Source: Lentzea terrae (GTDB lineage Bacteria; Actinomycetota; Actinomycetes; Mycobacteriales; Pseudonocardiaceae). From it: a DNA stretch of 36,217 nt. Below the pieces are notes generated by a model. That model searched no databases and was not told where the DNA came from. It worked only from the letters and a program-made list of their open reading frames with translations. Shown here piece by piece: positions 14,469 through 23,033 of this stretch. The position numbers and the translations under genes were made by a program. Position 1 is the first letter of the stretch. Every line of letters begins with the position of its first letter. The stretch spans positions 163,673-199,889 of the forward strand of contig NZ_QFWW01000029.1 in the NCBI RefSeq assembly GCF_003265345.1. The letters run 5' to 3'.

Positions 14469-15860
14469 GTGAGCGACACCGTTGTCGTGCTGACGGCGTT
14501 GGAAACCGAATACACCGCGGTCCTGGACCTCATCGAGGAGCCCGCGGTGCATCGGCACGCCGCCGGGACGCGGTTCGAGGTCGGCCGGGTCCGCGGTAGC
14601 GCGGGAAAGATCGCGGTCGCGGTGGTGGGGGCGGGCAACGGGCCGGCTGCGGTGCTGGCCGAACGCGCGATCACGGAGTTCCGGCCGCGCGCCGTGTTGT
14701 TCACCGGGATCGCGGGCGCGCTGCACGACGACCTGGAGCTGGGCTCGGTGGTCGTCGCCACCAAGGTGTACAGCTACCACGGCGGTTTCGAGGAACGCTC
14801 CGGTTTCAGCTCGCGGCCGCAGGCGTGGGACACCGACCACGAGCTCGAGCAGATCGCGCGGCACGTCAACCGGGCCGGCGACTGGCACGGTGGGCCGGTC
14901 GAGGTCCCTGCGGTGCGCTTCCGGCCGATCGCGGCTGGCGAGGTCGTGCTCAACTCCCGCGAAACACCGCTGGCGCAACAACTGCGGCTGCACTTCGCGG
15001 ACGCGGCCGCCATCGAACAGGAAAGCGCGGGCACGGCCAAGGCCGCGCAGCTGAACCGGGCGCCGTTCCTGGCGGTGCGCGGGATCAGCGACAGGGCGGA
15101 CGGCCGCAAGTACCAGACCGACGCCGCCGGGTGGCAGTCGGTCGCGGCCCGCAACGCCGCCGCGTTCACCGTCGCGGTCGCCGCCGAACTGCTCGCCTCA
15201 GCGCCCCGGCACAACGTCCAACCAGCGAGAACGATCGCGTCGCGCCGGGTGAGCCCGCCGATCGACGTCAGCTGGCGAGCCGACATCACCAGCACCTGGC
15301 CGGCCGTCGAGCGCTGTGCCGTGGAAGTCCACCTCGTACCGACGGACGACTACGGGCAGCTGGACGCGAACCGGCTCGATCGTCTCCACGGCGTCCTTGC
15401 CGATCACGGCAGGGGGTACGGGTTGTTCACCGCCACCGAGCGGCTCACGTCCGGCGTGGTGAGCGACGCCGCGTGGGTGCGGTCGGCGCCGAGCCCGGAC
15501 GGCCACAGCGGACTCGCCGTCCACGTCACCGGCCAGCGCACGGTGTGGTCACCGCTCCCCTACAACGCCCGCGGGTCGGTGCTCGACCGCGATGCGCTGT
15601 GCGAGCAGATCGAACGGTCGTTGCGCTGGCTGGCCGCGATCTCCGACCTCCCGGCGCCGGCCGCGGTCGCACTGGCCGCCGGGTTGGAACCGGCCGCGGG
15701 ACTCGCGGAGAGCAGCCCGGCCAACGGCTTCTGCACGGCGCCGTACATCAGGGTGTTGTCCGAGGACGCGGTGTCGATCCCCCTGTTGCTCGACCGCGCG
15801 CGCGAGGCCGCGCACGACCTCTCGGCCAGGCTGCACCTGGCCTTCCGGCAAGCCTGTTAA
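14469..15860 (+). CDS. Phosphorylase-superfamily (PNP/MTAN-like) protein with unknown C-terminal domain
   Basis: A 463-residue protein. Residues 1-245 form a nucleoside phosphorylase/MTA-SAH nucleosidase fold: VVVLTALETEYTAV, FTGIAGALHDDLELGSVVVATKV, AIEQESAGTAKAAQL (Glu185 in the ribose-binding position of the MEGA-type motif) and AVRGISDRADG (Asp208, the catalytic purine-contacting aspartate). The active site therefore looks intact. Residues about 255-463 form a separate domain (ERCAVEVHLVPTDD, GLFTATERLTSG, TVWSPLPYNARGSVLD, IRVLSEDAVSIPLLLDRA) that I do not recognise. No signal peptide or membrane helix. Start is GTG at 14469. It follows the TIR-macro gene, so a joint role in NAD/adenosine-nucleotide chemistry is inferred. 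Stand-alone nucleotide salvage is less likely given the fusion. Confidence 0.8.
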   Translation: MSDTVVVLTALETEYTAVLDLIEEPAVHRHAAGTRFEVGRVRGSAGKIAVAVVGAGNGPAAVLAERAITEFRPRAVLFTGIAGALHDDLELGSVVVATKVYSYHGGFEERSGFSSRPQAWDTDHELEQIARHVNRAGDWHGGPVEVPAVRFRPIAAGEVVLNSRETPLAQQLRLHFADAAAIEQESAGTAKAAQLNRAPFLAVRGISDRADGRKYQTDAAGWQSVAARNAAAFTVAVAAELLASAPRHNVQPARTIASRRVSPPIDVSWRADITSTWPAVERCAVEVHLVPTDDYGQLDANRLDRLHGVLADHGRGYGLFTATERLTSGVVSDAAWVRSAPSPDGHSGLAVHVTGQRTVWSPLPYNARGSVLDRDALCEQIERSLRWLAAISDLPAPAAVALAAGLEPAAGLAESSPANGFCTAPYIRVLSEDAVSIPLLLDRAREAAHDLSARLHLAFRQAC

Positions 15861-15879
15861 CCCCTGTTCACTCTGTTAA
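15854..15879. repeat. Three CTGTTAA-like boxes at the end of the PNP gene
   Basis: CTGTTAA (15854-15860), CTGTTCA (15864-15870) and CTGTTAA (15873-15879) lie 9-10 bases apart, about one helical turn. The first overlaps the stop codon of the PNP-like gene. They precede the small HTH gene and could be its operator, but this is positional inference. Confidence 0.4.
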
Positions 15880-15972
15880 TCAGCGCGGTGGCGAAGTCGG
15901 CACACCCTCAGGTAACCATGCGGGTGGGCTTGCAGAGGAGAGGGACGGAGGACCGACAACACGGGAGTCTGG

Positions 15973-16278
15973 ATGACCACAGGGGGCAGGGCAGAGCTGT
16001 CCATCGACCTGGACGAGCTGCGGCTGCTGGTCGGCTTGTCCTATCGCGAGCTGGCACGCCGCACCGGGTGTGCCCGCAGCACGTTGCACGACGCGTTGAC
16101 CGGACGCCGTTTTCCCAAGCTCGACACGGTTCTGGCCATCGCACGGGCGTGCGGTGGCGACCCGGCGAGCTGGCGGCAGCGCTGGGTCGCGGCGTGCCGG
16201 CGAGTGAGCTGGCAACAGGTCGATCAGGCACCACGAACGGTTCCGACGATGTCGCGGCAGTCGATGAGTCCGAGCTGA
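15973..16278 (+). CDS. Small helix-turn-helix protein (101 aa)
   Basis: The core (about residues 12-70) is a helix-turn-helix: LRLLVGLSYRELARRTG, CARSTLHDALTGRRFPK, LDTVLAIARACGGDPASW. This arrangement is typical of the DNA-binding domain that in many actinobacteria sits at the N-terminus of large NTPase or nSTAND regulators; here it stands alone. A tail of about 30 residues without clear structure follows. ATG at 15973 with GGGAG seven bases upstream. Its last 55 bases overlap the 3' end of the convergent S26 peptidase gene. It may regulate the TIR-macro/PNP pair upstream, or the peptide operon opposite; neither is shown. Confidence 0.75.
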   Translation: MTTGGRAELSIDLDELRLLVGLSYRELARRTGCARSTLHDALTGRRFPKLDTVLAIARACGGDPASWRQRWVAACRRVSWQQVDQAPRTVPTMSRQSMSPS

Positions 16279-16559
16279 CGGGAGTCCTGCGACCGCGCGT
16301 TGTCGCCCACGACGGCGACGAACCCGGTCGGCACGTGTGAAGTTCCTGGCAACGTTGGCGCGAGCCAGGACGGCACTGGATCACCGGCGACCGCCGCCAC
16401 GCGCTTGATCCGGTGCGGCAGCTCGGGATCGGGCACGCGGAACACGATCACCTCGCGGCGCCGCGGGCTCCTCCTCAGGAGCCTGCGCGCCACGAGCCGC
16501 TGCCCGTCCAGCAAGGTCGGCGACATGCTGTTGCCCCGCACGGTCACCCTGATCCACAT
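16224..16559 (-). CDS. Small S26-family signal peptidase without membrane anchor
   Basis: A 111-residue serine/lysine protease domain of the signal peptidase I family. Catalytic Ser11 is in RGNSMSPTL, general-base Lys52 in HRIKRVAAVAGD, and the C-terminal box reads VVGDNARSQDSRQLG. Unlike housekeeping LepB, the N-terminus goes straight into the catalytic box (MWIRVTVRGNS) with no transmembrane helix. That layout recalls small maturation proteases such as the one that trims Ni-superoxide dismutase. Its ATG shares one base with the TGA of the ABC exporter gene (TGATG), so translation is coupled. Proposed role: removing the leader from the cysteine-rich peptide made by the same operon. Confidence 0.85.
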   Translation of the reverse strand: MWIRVTVRGNSMSPTLLDGQRLVARRLLRRSPRRREVIVFRVPDPELPHRIKRVAAVAGDPVPSWLAPTLPGTSHVPTGFVAVVGDNARSQDSRQLGLIDCRDIVGTVRGA

Positions 16560-18340
16560 CAGCCCACCCTCGCATCCTGGTAGCCGTCCGCCTGGAGCCG
16601 GAAGAGCCGGGCGTACTCGCCGTCCGCGTCCATCAGCTCGTCGTGGCTGCCCTGCTCGGCGATCCGCCCGCCCACCAACGTCACGATGAGGTCGGCACCG
16701 CGCAATGCCGCCATCCGGTGCGAGACGAGCAATCGAGTCCGGCCATGAGCGTGGCGCCGGAGCGTGTCGTGCACGCGGTGCTCGCCTTCCGCGTCCAACC
16801 CGGACGTCGGTTCGTCGAGGATCATCAGCTCGGCCTCGGTGCGCATCAGGCATCGTGCCAGCGCCACCCGTTGCCACTGCCCGCCCGACAGCGTCACGCC
16901 CGTGCGCTCCTCGTCCGCGTGCGTCCTCGACAACACCGTGTCGTAGCCGTTGGGCAACGCCTCCAGCGTGTCCGCGATTCGCGCGACCTCAGCCGCCGCA
17001 ACGACTGGCGCGCGATCACCGAGTTGCTCGACCTGGCCGATGCCGATGTTCTCCGCGGCGGTCAGGTCGTAGGCCATGAACTCCTGGAACACCACGCCGA
17101 TCCGCTTGCGCAGTTCCTCGACGTCCAACGTGCGGATGTCCGCGCCGCCCCACGTGATCGTGCCGCGCTGCGGGTCGTAGAACCGGCACAGCAGCTTCAC
17201 CAGCGTGCTCTTGCCCGCGCCGTTCACGCCGACCAGTCCGACCGCCGCACCGGCCGGAATCGTCAGGTTCACCCCGCGCAGCACCCACGGACCGTCCTCG
17301 GCGTAGCGGAACCAGACGTCCCGCAGTTCGATCGCCGCCTCGGCCGGTGTGCCGGTTCCGGTGGGCAGATCATCTTGCGTGTCGACGACGTCGAGGTAGT
17401 GCCCGAACAGCTTGACCGCGCGGCCGGCCTCGCCGAGCTGCAGCACCACACCGGACAGTCCGGTCTGCACGCCCGCGACCGCGCCCAGGAACAGCACGAG
17501 ATCGCCGACCGAGTTACCGCCGGACACGACGTTCACCGCCACCACGACCGTGCCCGCACCCGCCACGACTGCCCCGAGCAACGCCAAACCGCTCTGCACC
17601 AACGTTCCCCGGCGCGCCGCGGTGAGCCGCGCGCCCGAAACCGTCGCCAGCGAGCCGACCATCCTGGTGTGCAACAGCTCGCCGAGGCCGAACAGCCGGA
17701 TCTCCTTGGCCGCCCGCACATCCGTGAGCAGCGCGCGGTAGAAGAGTCGCCGCCGGTCCGTTGCCACCCACGCTTCTTCTGTGGCCGCCTCACGCCGTGC
17801 GGTCGCGAGCCTCGCGAACACCGCCGTCACGACTGATGCGAGCAGCAGCAATGTCATCGGCGGCCACACCACGAGCAACGCGCCGGTGAAGCTCACCAGC
17901 AGCACCACCGACCGCACGAGCTCCTGGGTGAACTGCGAGATCGTGCCCGGTGCCTCCTGCGCCGCCTGCTCGGCGAGCCGCAGCCGGTCGTGGAACGCGG
18001 GATCCTCGATGTGCCGCAGTCCCGGCAGTGTCGCGATCCGCCGGAACAGCCTGCTCTCCACGGTCAGCGCGACCCGTTGCTGCACGACCTCGCCGAGGTG
18101 TCCGCCGAGGTACAGCAACGCGATCGCCAGCCCGCCGACGAGTGCGGACGCGACCGCCAGGAACGCCGCTCTGCCAGGGGTTGCCGTCCCCGAGGTGAGC
18201 TCGTTGACCAGCAACATCGTCAGCCACGCCCCGCTCGCCGGCGCCGCACCGGCGACGACCGTGAGCACGAGCGTGCTGGTGGCGATGAGCGGCGTGGCCC
18301 GGAAGGGCAGTGCGAGCGCCGCGGCGGCGTTCCGGATCAT
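16559..18340 (-). CDS. ABC exporter (fused membrane and ATPase domains)
   Basis: A 593-residue half-transporter. The membrane domain (about 1-320) has six helices; the ATPase domain (about 340-580) has Walker A GVNGAGKST, signature LSGGQWQRVALAR, Walker B ELMILDEPTSG and H-loop LLVSHR. It has no N-terminal C39 peptidase domain, so it cannot cut a leader itself. Its ATG overlaps the stop of the MauE-thioredoxin gene (ATGA) and its stop overlaps the start of the S26 peptidase gene. This places it in one operon with the cysteine-rich peptide, the probable cargo. A homodimer is expected. Multidrug export is the alternative, but the neighbours favour peptide export. Confidence 0.93.
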   Translation of the reverse strand: MIRNAAAALALPFRATPLIATSTLVLTVVAGAAPASGAWLTMLLVNELTSGTATPGRAAFLAVASALVGGLAIALLYLGGHLGEVVQQRVALTVESRLFRRIATLPGLRHIEDPAFHDRLRLAEQAAQEAPGTISQFTQELVRSVVLLVSFTGALLVVWPPMTLLLLASVVTAVFARLATARREAATEEAWVATDRRRLFYRALLTDVRAAKEIRLFGLGELLHTRMVGSLATVSGARLTAARRGTLVQSGLALLGAVVAGAGTVVVAVNVVSGGNSVGDLVLFLGAVAGVQTGLSGVVLQLGEAGRAVKLFGHYLDVVDTQDDLPTGTGTPAEAAIELRDVWFRYAEDGPWVLRGVNLTIPAGAAVGLVGVNGAGKSTLVKLLCRFYDPQRGTITWGGADIRTLDVEELRKRIGVVFQEFMAYDLTAAENIGIGQVEQLGDRAPVVAAAEVARIADTLEALPNGYDTVLSRTHADEERTGVTLSGGQWQRVALARCLMRTEAELMILDEPTSGLDAEGEHRVHDTLRRHAHGRTRLLVSHRMAALRGADLIVTLVGGRIAEQGSHDELMDADGEYARLFRLQADGYQDARVG

Positions 18341-19284
18341 GCCACCGGCGCCGGAACCGCAGTGACGTCGGTGAAGTCGCTCAGCTTGATGCCGGACGCG
18401 GTCACCACCCCGCCGTGCGTGTAGATCAACGTCGGGAACGCCATGACGTCGAAGGCCGACAGCACCGGATCGTCGGTCCCGACGACCGCGACCCGTCCAA
18501 GCCCGCTGACCTTGTCGACGAGCCGTTGCGTGGCCTCGGGATCCGTCGGGTCACCATCCACAACGGACACGAACCGGGCCGCCGGCGGATCGGCCAGCAG
18601 CGCATCGGTGAGCGAACGGCACGGCCCGCACCCGACCGAGAAGAAGCCGACCTGCACCGGTCCGTCGAGATCGGCCTCGGTGAACAGGACGCCGTCGGTG
18701 TCGGCCACCGCGAACGACGGGATCACCCTGCCCGGCTGCGGAAGATTCTGGTTGCGCGGCGGACCGGACCGTTCCTGCAGCTCGCGGACCCGCGCCACCA
18801 GCCCGTAGGTGAACAGCACGTGCAGCGCGACCACCACGGCGAGCAGCACGACGGCAATCGTGAGCAGGGTCAACGGTTCCTCCCAGGAAGCGGGTGGGGT
18901 GACGAACGCACCGGCCACCGCGACAGCGATCAGCAACCCGTTACGCGCGAGGTGCTTGGGCCCGAGTACGTCCCCGCCCGCACCGAAACACTTGCAGCGC
19001 ACGGCTTTCCTGCTCTGCATGGCAAGTGCGATGCCACCGCAGAACATCGCCAGCAACGCGACCGCCAGCGCGTAGCCGAGTCCCGTGCCGGGAACCGCGA
19101 GCAGCACGACGGCGACGGCCTCGCCCGCGAGGATCACGACGGCGAGCGGCCGTGCGGGCAACCACGGCGTGATGGCCGCGATCGAGTCGCGGAACTCCGC
19201 GAACCCCTGCCGGGTGCGGACCTTCCCGGCCACCGCCGCGAGGAAGACGACGGCGAGCAGCACGCGAGCGAACAGGTCGAGCAC
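18337..19284 (-). CDS. MauE-type membrane protein fused to a thioredoxin-like domain
   Basis: A 315-residue fusion. Residues 1-160 carry four or five membrane helices of the MauE/DoxX-like family (LFARVLLAVVFLAAVAGK at the start), with the conserved pair Cys97/Cys99 in RCKCFGAGG. Residues 175-315 form an extracytoplasmic thioredoxin-like domain with the redox motif FFSVGCGPCRSL (Cys219/Cys222) and the cis-proline in AFPTLIY. This combines in one chain what MauE and MauD do in methylamine dehydrogenase maturation, where six disulfides form in the small subunit. The start is GTG at 19284 behind GGAGG; the longer open frame is not used. Proposed role: forming or correcting disulfides in the peptide encoded just upstream. 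Confidence 0.88.
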   Translation of the reverse strand: MLDLFARVLLAVVFLAAVAGKVRTRQGFAEFRDSIAAITPWLPARPLAVVILAGEAVAVVLLAVPGTGLGYALAVALLAMFCGGIALAMQSRKAVRCKCFGAGGDVLGPKHLARNGLLIAVAVAGAFVTPPASWEEPLTLLTIAVVLLAVVVALHVLFTYGLVARVRELQERSGPPRNQNLPQPGRVIPSFAVADTDGVLFTEADLDGPVQVGFFSVGCGPCRSLTDALLADPPAARFVSVVDGDPTDPEATQRLVDKVSGLGRVAVVGTDDPVLSAFDVMAFPTLIYTHGGVVTASGIKLSDFTDVTAVPAPVA

Positions 19285-19339
19285 TTCTGGCCTCCCCCGG
19301 AGCAGGTGCCGGCGAGCAAGCCCGCCGGCACCCGGCTCG

Positions 19340-19501
19340 TCACTTGCAGGTGGTGCTCTTCGACGAGCAGATGCCGTTGCAGTTGAAGCGGTAGCCCTTC
19401 TTGCAACACTGCCCGTGCTCGGGCACGCAGGCACCGGCGTCGACCTTCGGCAGCACCAGTCCGACGAGCCTCTCACCGGCCAGCTGTGCGAAACGCTTCA
19501 T
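19340..19501 (-). CDS. Cysteine-rich secreted peptide precursor (53 aa, six cysteines)
   Basis: A small gene with an excellent ribosome binding site (GGGAGGAG, six bases before ATG 19499-19501). The leader, about residues 1-24, is MKRFAQLAGERLVGLVLPKV then DAGA. The core has six cysteines at 25, 32, 33, 41, 45 and 52 (C-x6-CC-x7-C-x3-C-x6-C), enough for three disulfides, in a short basic peptide. Ala22-Gly23-Ala24 just before Cys25 fits an AxA signal-peptidase site. It is first in an operon with a MauE-thioredoxin, an ABC exporter and an S26 peptidase. Knottin-like or bacteriocin-like function is inference; no family is recognised. Confidence 0.82.
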   Translation of the reverse strand: MKRFAQLAGERLVGLVLPKVDAGACVPEHGQCCKKGYRFNCNGICSSKSTTCK

Positions 19502-19622
19502 GATCCGCTCCTCCCAGTTGATCAACAACAACGCCGCCCACGCTCGCTTGCCGCGACCGGGAACGGAAGAGGAGTCGGACGGACTCGGACGCTCTCGGAC
19601 TCGCGCTGCTCCATCCGGCCGA
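19502..19622 (-). promoter_or_regulatory. Upstream region of the peptide operon with helically phased repeats
   Basis: TCGGAC occurs at 19575-19580, 19585-19590 and 19595-19600, exactly 10 bases apart, about 75-100 bases upstream of the peptide ATG. Phased direct repeats of this kind are typical of activator sites such as those of SARP regulators, although the SARP period is usually 11. A perfect palindrome GTTGATCAAC (19517-19526) sits just before the ribosome binding site. No clear -10/-35 pair was found. Confidence 0.45.
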
Positions 19623-20702
19623 TCAGCGCGTGACGGCATTGACGATCCGCAGCGTCATCTGCTGCTGGGTGCTGTCGCTGACGGCCGGCGTGAACGAGTA
19701 GGCGATGCGCCGCTGCTGGTCACGGGTGGTGAAGAGGCCGGCGTTGTAGCCGTACTGCTCCCCTGTCTTGCCCCACAGCGCGACGCCGTTGATCGTGGCC
19801 GTCTGCAGCCCTGCCGAGTAGCGGGCGGGCGAACCGTCCACCATGGACACCTGCGGCGCCGTGAACATCTTCGCCAGCAGGTCCTCCGGCAGCAGTTCGC
19901 CGTCGAACAGCGCGGTGCCGAACCTGGTGAGGTCGCCGGTCGTGGAGATCATGTCGCCCTCTCCCCACGAGATGGACGTGTTGAAGTCGCTGACGTCGAC
20001 CAGGCCGCGGCCGGGCACGTCCAGGTAGCCGCGCACGTGCGCGCCGCGGATCCGCGTCTCGTTCAGGCCGGGCACGTAGGTCCTGGTGAGGCCTAGCGGA
20101 CACAGGATCCGGGCGTCGACCTCGTGGCCGTAGCTGTGCCCGGTGACCTTCTCGATCAGCAGTGCGGCCAGCACGTAGTTGATGCCGCGGTACTCCTGCC
20201 GGGTTCCTGGCGGGAACTTCGCCTTGGTGTCGGGCACCAGCCGCACGCGCTGCTCTGGCGTCCACCGGTCGTACCGGTGCGTGACGACCTTGTCCGGCGT
20301 GCTCAGGTCGGGAAAGCCGACCTCGAACGGGATGCCGCTGGTGTGGTCGAGCAACTGCCCGACCGTGACCGGTTCCAGGTTCGGTGGCAGGAGACCGGGC
20401 AGGTAGTGCTGGACCGGCGTGCCGAGGTCGACCTTGCGCTCCTGGACGAGTTGCAGCACGACCGTCGCCACGAACACCTTGGTGACGCTGCCGATGCGGA
20501 ACCGGTCGCCGGGCCGGATCTGACGTTGTGTCGCCAGGTCCGCGACGCCTGCCGTGCCGTACCACCGGCCCGCCGGACCGGACACGCGCAGCTGAGCCGA
20601 CGTCGCCACCGGGTGCGCCAGGTCGGCGATCGCCGCCTGGAGCGCCTCCGGGTCGAGCGGGGGCAGGAGTGCGACCACGGCCGCCAGCACGAGTGACTTC
20701 AT
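19623..20702 (-). CDS. Secreted serine hydrolase, beta-lactamase/D-Ala carboxypeptidase type
   Basis: A 359-residue class C beta-lactamase-like/penicillin-binding serine hydrolase. A short hydrophobic signal sequence (MKSLVLAAVVALLPPL) is followed by the catalytic motif SVTK (Ser72, Lys75) and LLDHTSGIP. The third motif appears as WGKTG (312-314 KTG). The usual second motif Tyr-x-Asn is altered: Tyr171 is followed by Arg-Gly (EYRGINYVLAA). Probable extracytoplasmic D-alanyl-D-alanine carboxypeptidase or esterase rather than a true beta-lactamase. It lies 121 bases upstream of the peptide operon on the same strand; whether it belongs to that system is unclear. Confidence 0.88.
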   Translation of the reverse strand: MKSLVLAAVVALLPPLDPEALQAAIADLAHPVATSAQLRVSGPAGRWYGTAGVADLATQRQIRPGDRFRIGSVTKVFVATVVLQLVQERKVDLGTPVQHYLPGLLPPNLEPVTVGQLLDHTSGIPFEVGFPDLSTPDKVVTHRYDRWTPEQRVRLVPDTKAKFPPGTRQEYRGINYVLAALLIEKVTGHSYGHEVDARILCPLGLTRTYVPGLNETRIRGAHVRGYLDVPGRGLVDVSDFNTSISWGEGDMISTTGDLTRFGTALFDGELLPEDLLAKMFTAPQVSMVDGSPARYSAGLQTATINGVALWGKTGEQYGYNAGLFTTRDQQRRIAYSFTPAVSDSTQQQMTLRIVNAVTR

Positions 20703-20741
20703 GATCGCTCACGCTGCCGCGACCGTGCCGGCGTGGCCATG

Positions 20742-20773
20742 GGGCCTGCCCCCGCGCGCGTTGGGGCAGGCCC
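20742..20773. terminator. Strong GC-rich hairpin after the ABC-F gene
   Basis: GGGCCTGCCCC and GGGGCAGGCCC form a perfect 11-base stem with a 10-base loop, between the ABC-F stop (20798) and the serine hydrolase start (20702). There is no T-run, but I-shaped terminators of this type are usual in actinomycetes. A nearby direct repeat of CTGTCACGCGG (20781 and 20795) overlaps the ABC-F stop. Confidence 0.65.
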
Positions 20774-20797
20774 TACGGTGCTGTCACGCGGTGCCTG

Positions 20798-22414
<1,617 letters not shown>

Positions 22415-22495
22415 GGAAGCCTCCGAACGCGGGGGCGCGCTCGACGCGAGGCACCCACCCGCAGCAGAAAGAACGGAGAACACGCCGGGCGCACT

Positions 22496-22588
22496 GCGCT
22501 TGAGGAAGCGCGGGCCGCGGACACGTGTCGGCGAGGGTGTCAGAAGATCACGGGAAGGATGTTGGCACGGCCGGGCGCGGACCGTCAA
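22496..22588 (-). promoter_or_regulatory. Promoter and attenuator-like leader of the ABC-F gene
   Basis: On the minus strand TTGACG (22583-22588), 18 bases, then CAACAT (22559-22564) form a good promoter. The predicted start of transcription is about 22551-22553. There a four-codon frame GTG ATC TTC TGA (22540-22551) could be translated without a leader. Downstream, GCGCTT-CCTC-AAGCGC (22496-22511) is a perfect hairpin whose CCTC loop could pair with the GGAGG of the ABC-F gene (22420-22424). Ribosome-mediated attenuation is known for several ABC-F genes; its use here is inference. Confidence 0.5.
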
Positions 22589-22589
22589 C

Positions 22590-23033
22590 GTCTGAACACG
22601 GCAGCACTTTCCGTCCGCGCGGGACGAGGACTACTCATGTATTGTTGATACAACTGCTCGTTCGCCTCCAAAGGAGAAGAACGGACACCAAGGCCACAAC
22701 CGGGAATTTCGTGCGCACTAGCACGAAATCATTCGGGACACAAACCCCGTTCATTCGAATCCAAGCGACCCCGCATAGCACACGTGCGGGCACCCGCGCA
22801 ATTCGCCGCTGCATAGCACCATTCACACTCCCGGAATGGCGCGCTCATCATCGAATTCGACAACAGTCAATAGGCCGTGCAGTGCAATTTTGATCACAGC
22901 TCAGAGTGGCCCGCGCAACTCCTCTGGCTCTTGACCAGGGCATGCGTCCGGTTGAGAGAATTCACTACCCCATTCCACCCCGACCGGATTGCACCCCACC
23001 CTGGTTCCCCCGGCCGATCAGGAGAGCCCTGTC
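22590..23033. other. Long divergent intergenic region, A/T-richer than its surroundings
   Basis: About 440 bases without a convincing gene, with visibly lower GC than the flanks. It contains a perfect inverted repeat with 9-base arms, ATTTCGTGC/GCACGAAAT (22706-22714 and 22721-22729), and a smaller symmetric TGTAT/ATACA element near 22637-22651. A possible promoter for the prenyltransferase gene is TTGACC (22931-22936) with GAGAAT (22956-22961), spacer 19. Operator identity unknown. Confidence 0.45.

Noticed and set aside
22635..22826. 63-codon minus-strand frame in the ABC-F/prenyltransferase gap
   Set aside because: No ribosome binding site or local codon bias; it lies over inverted repeats that look regulatory.
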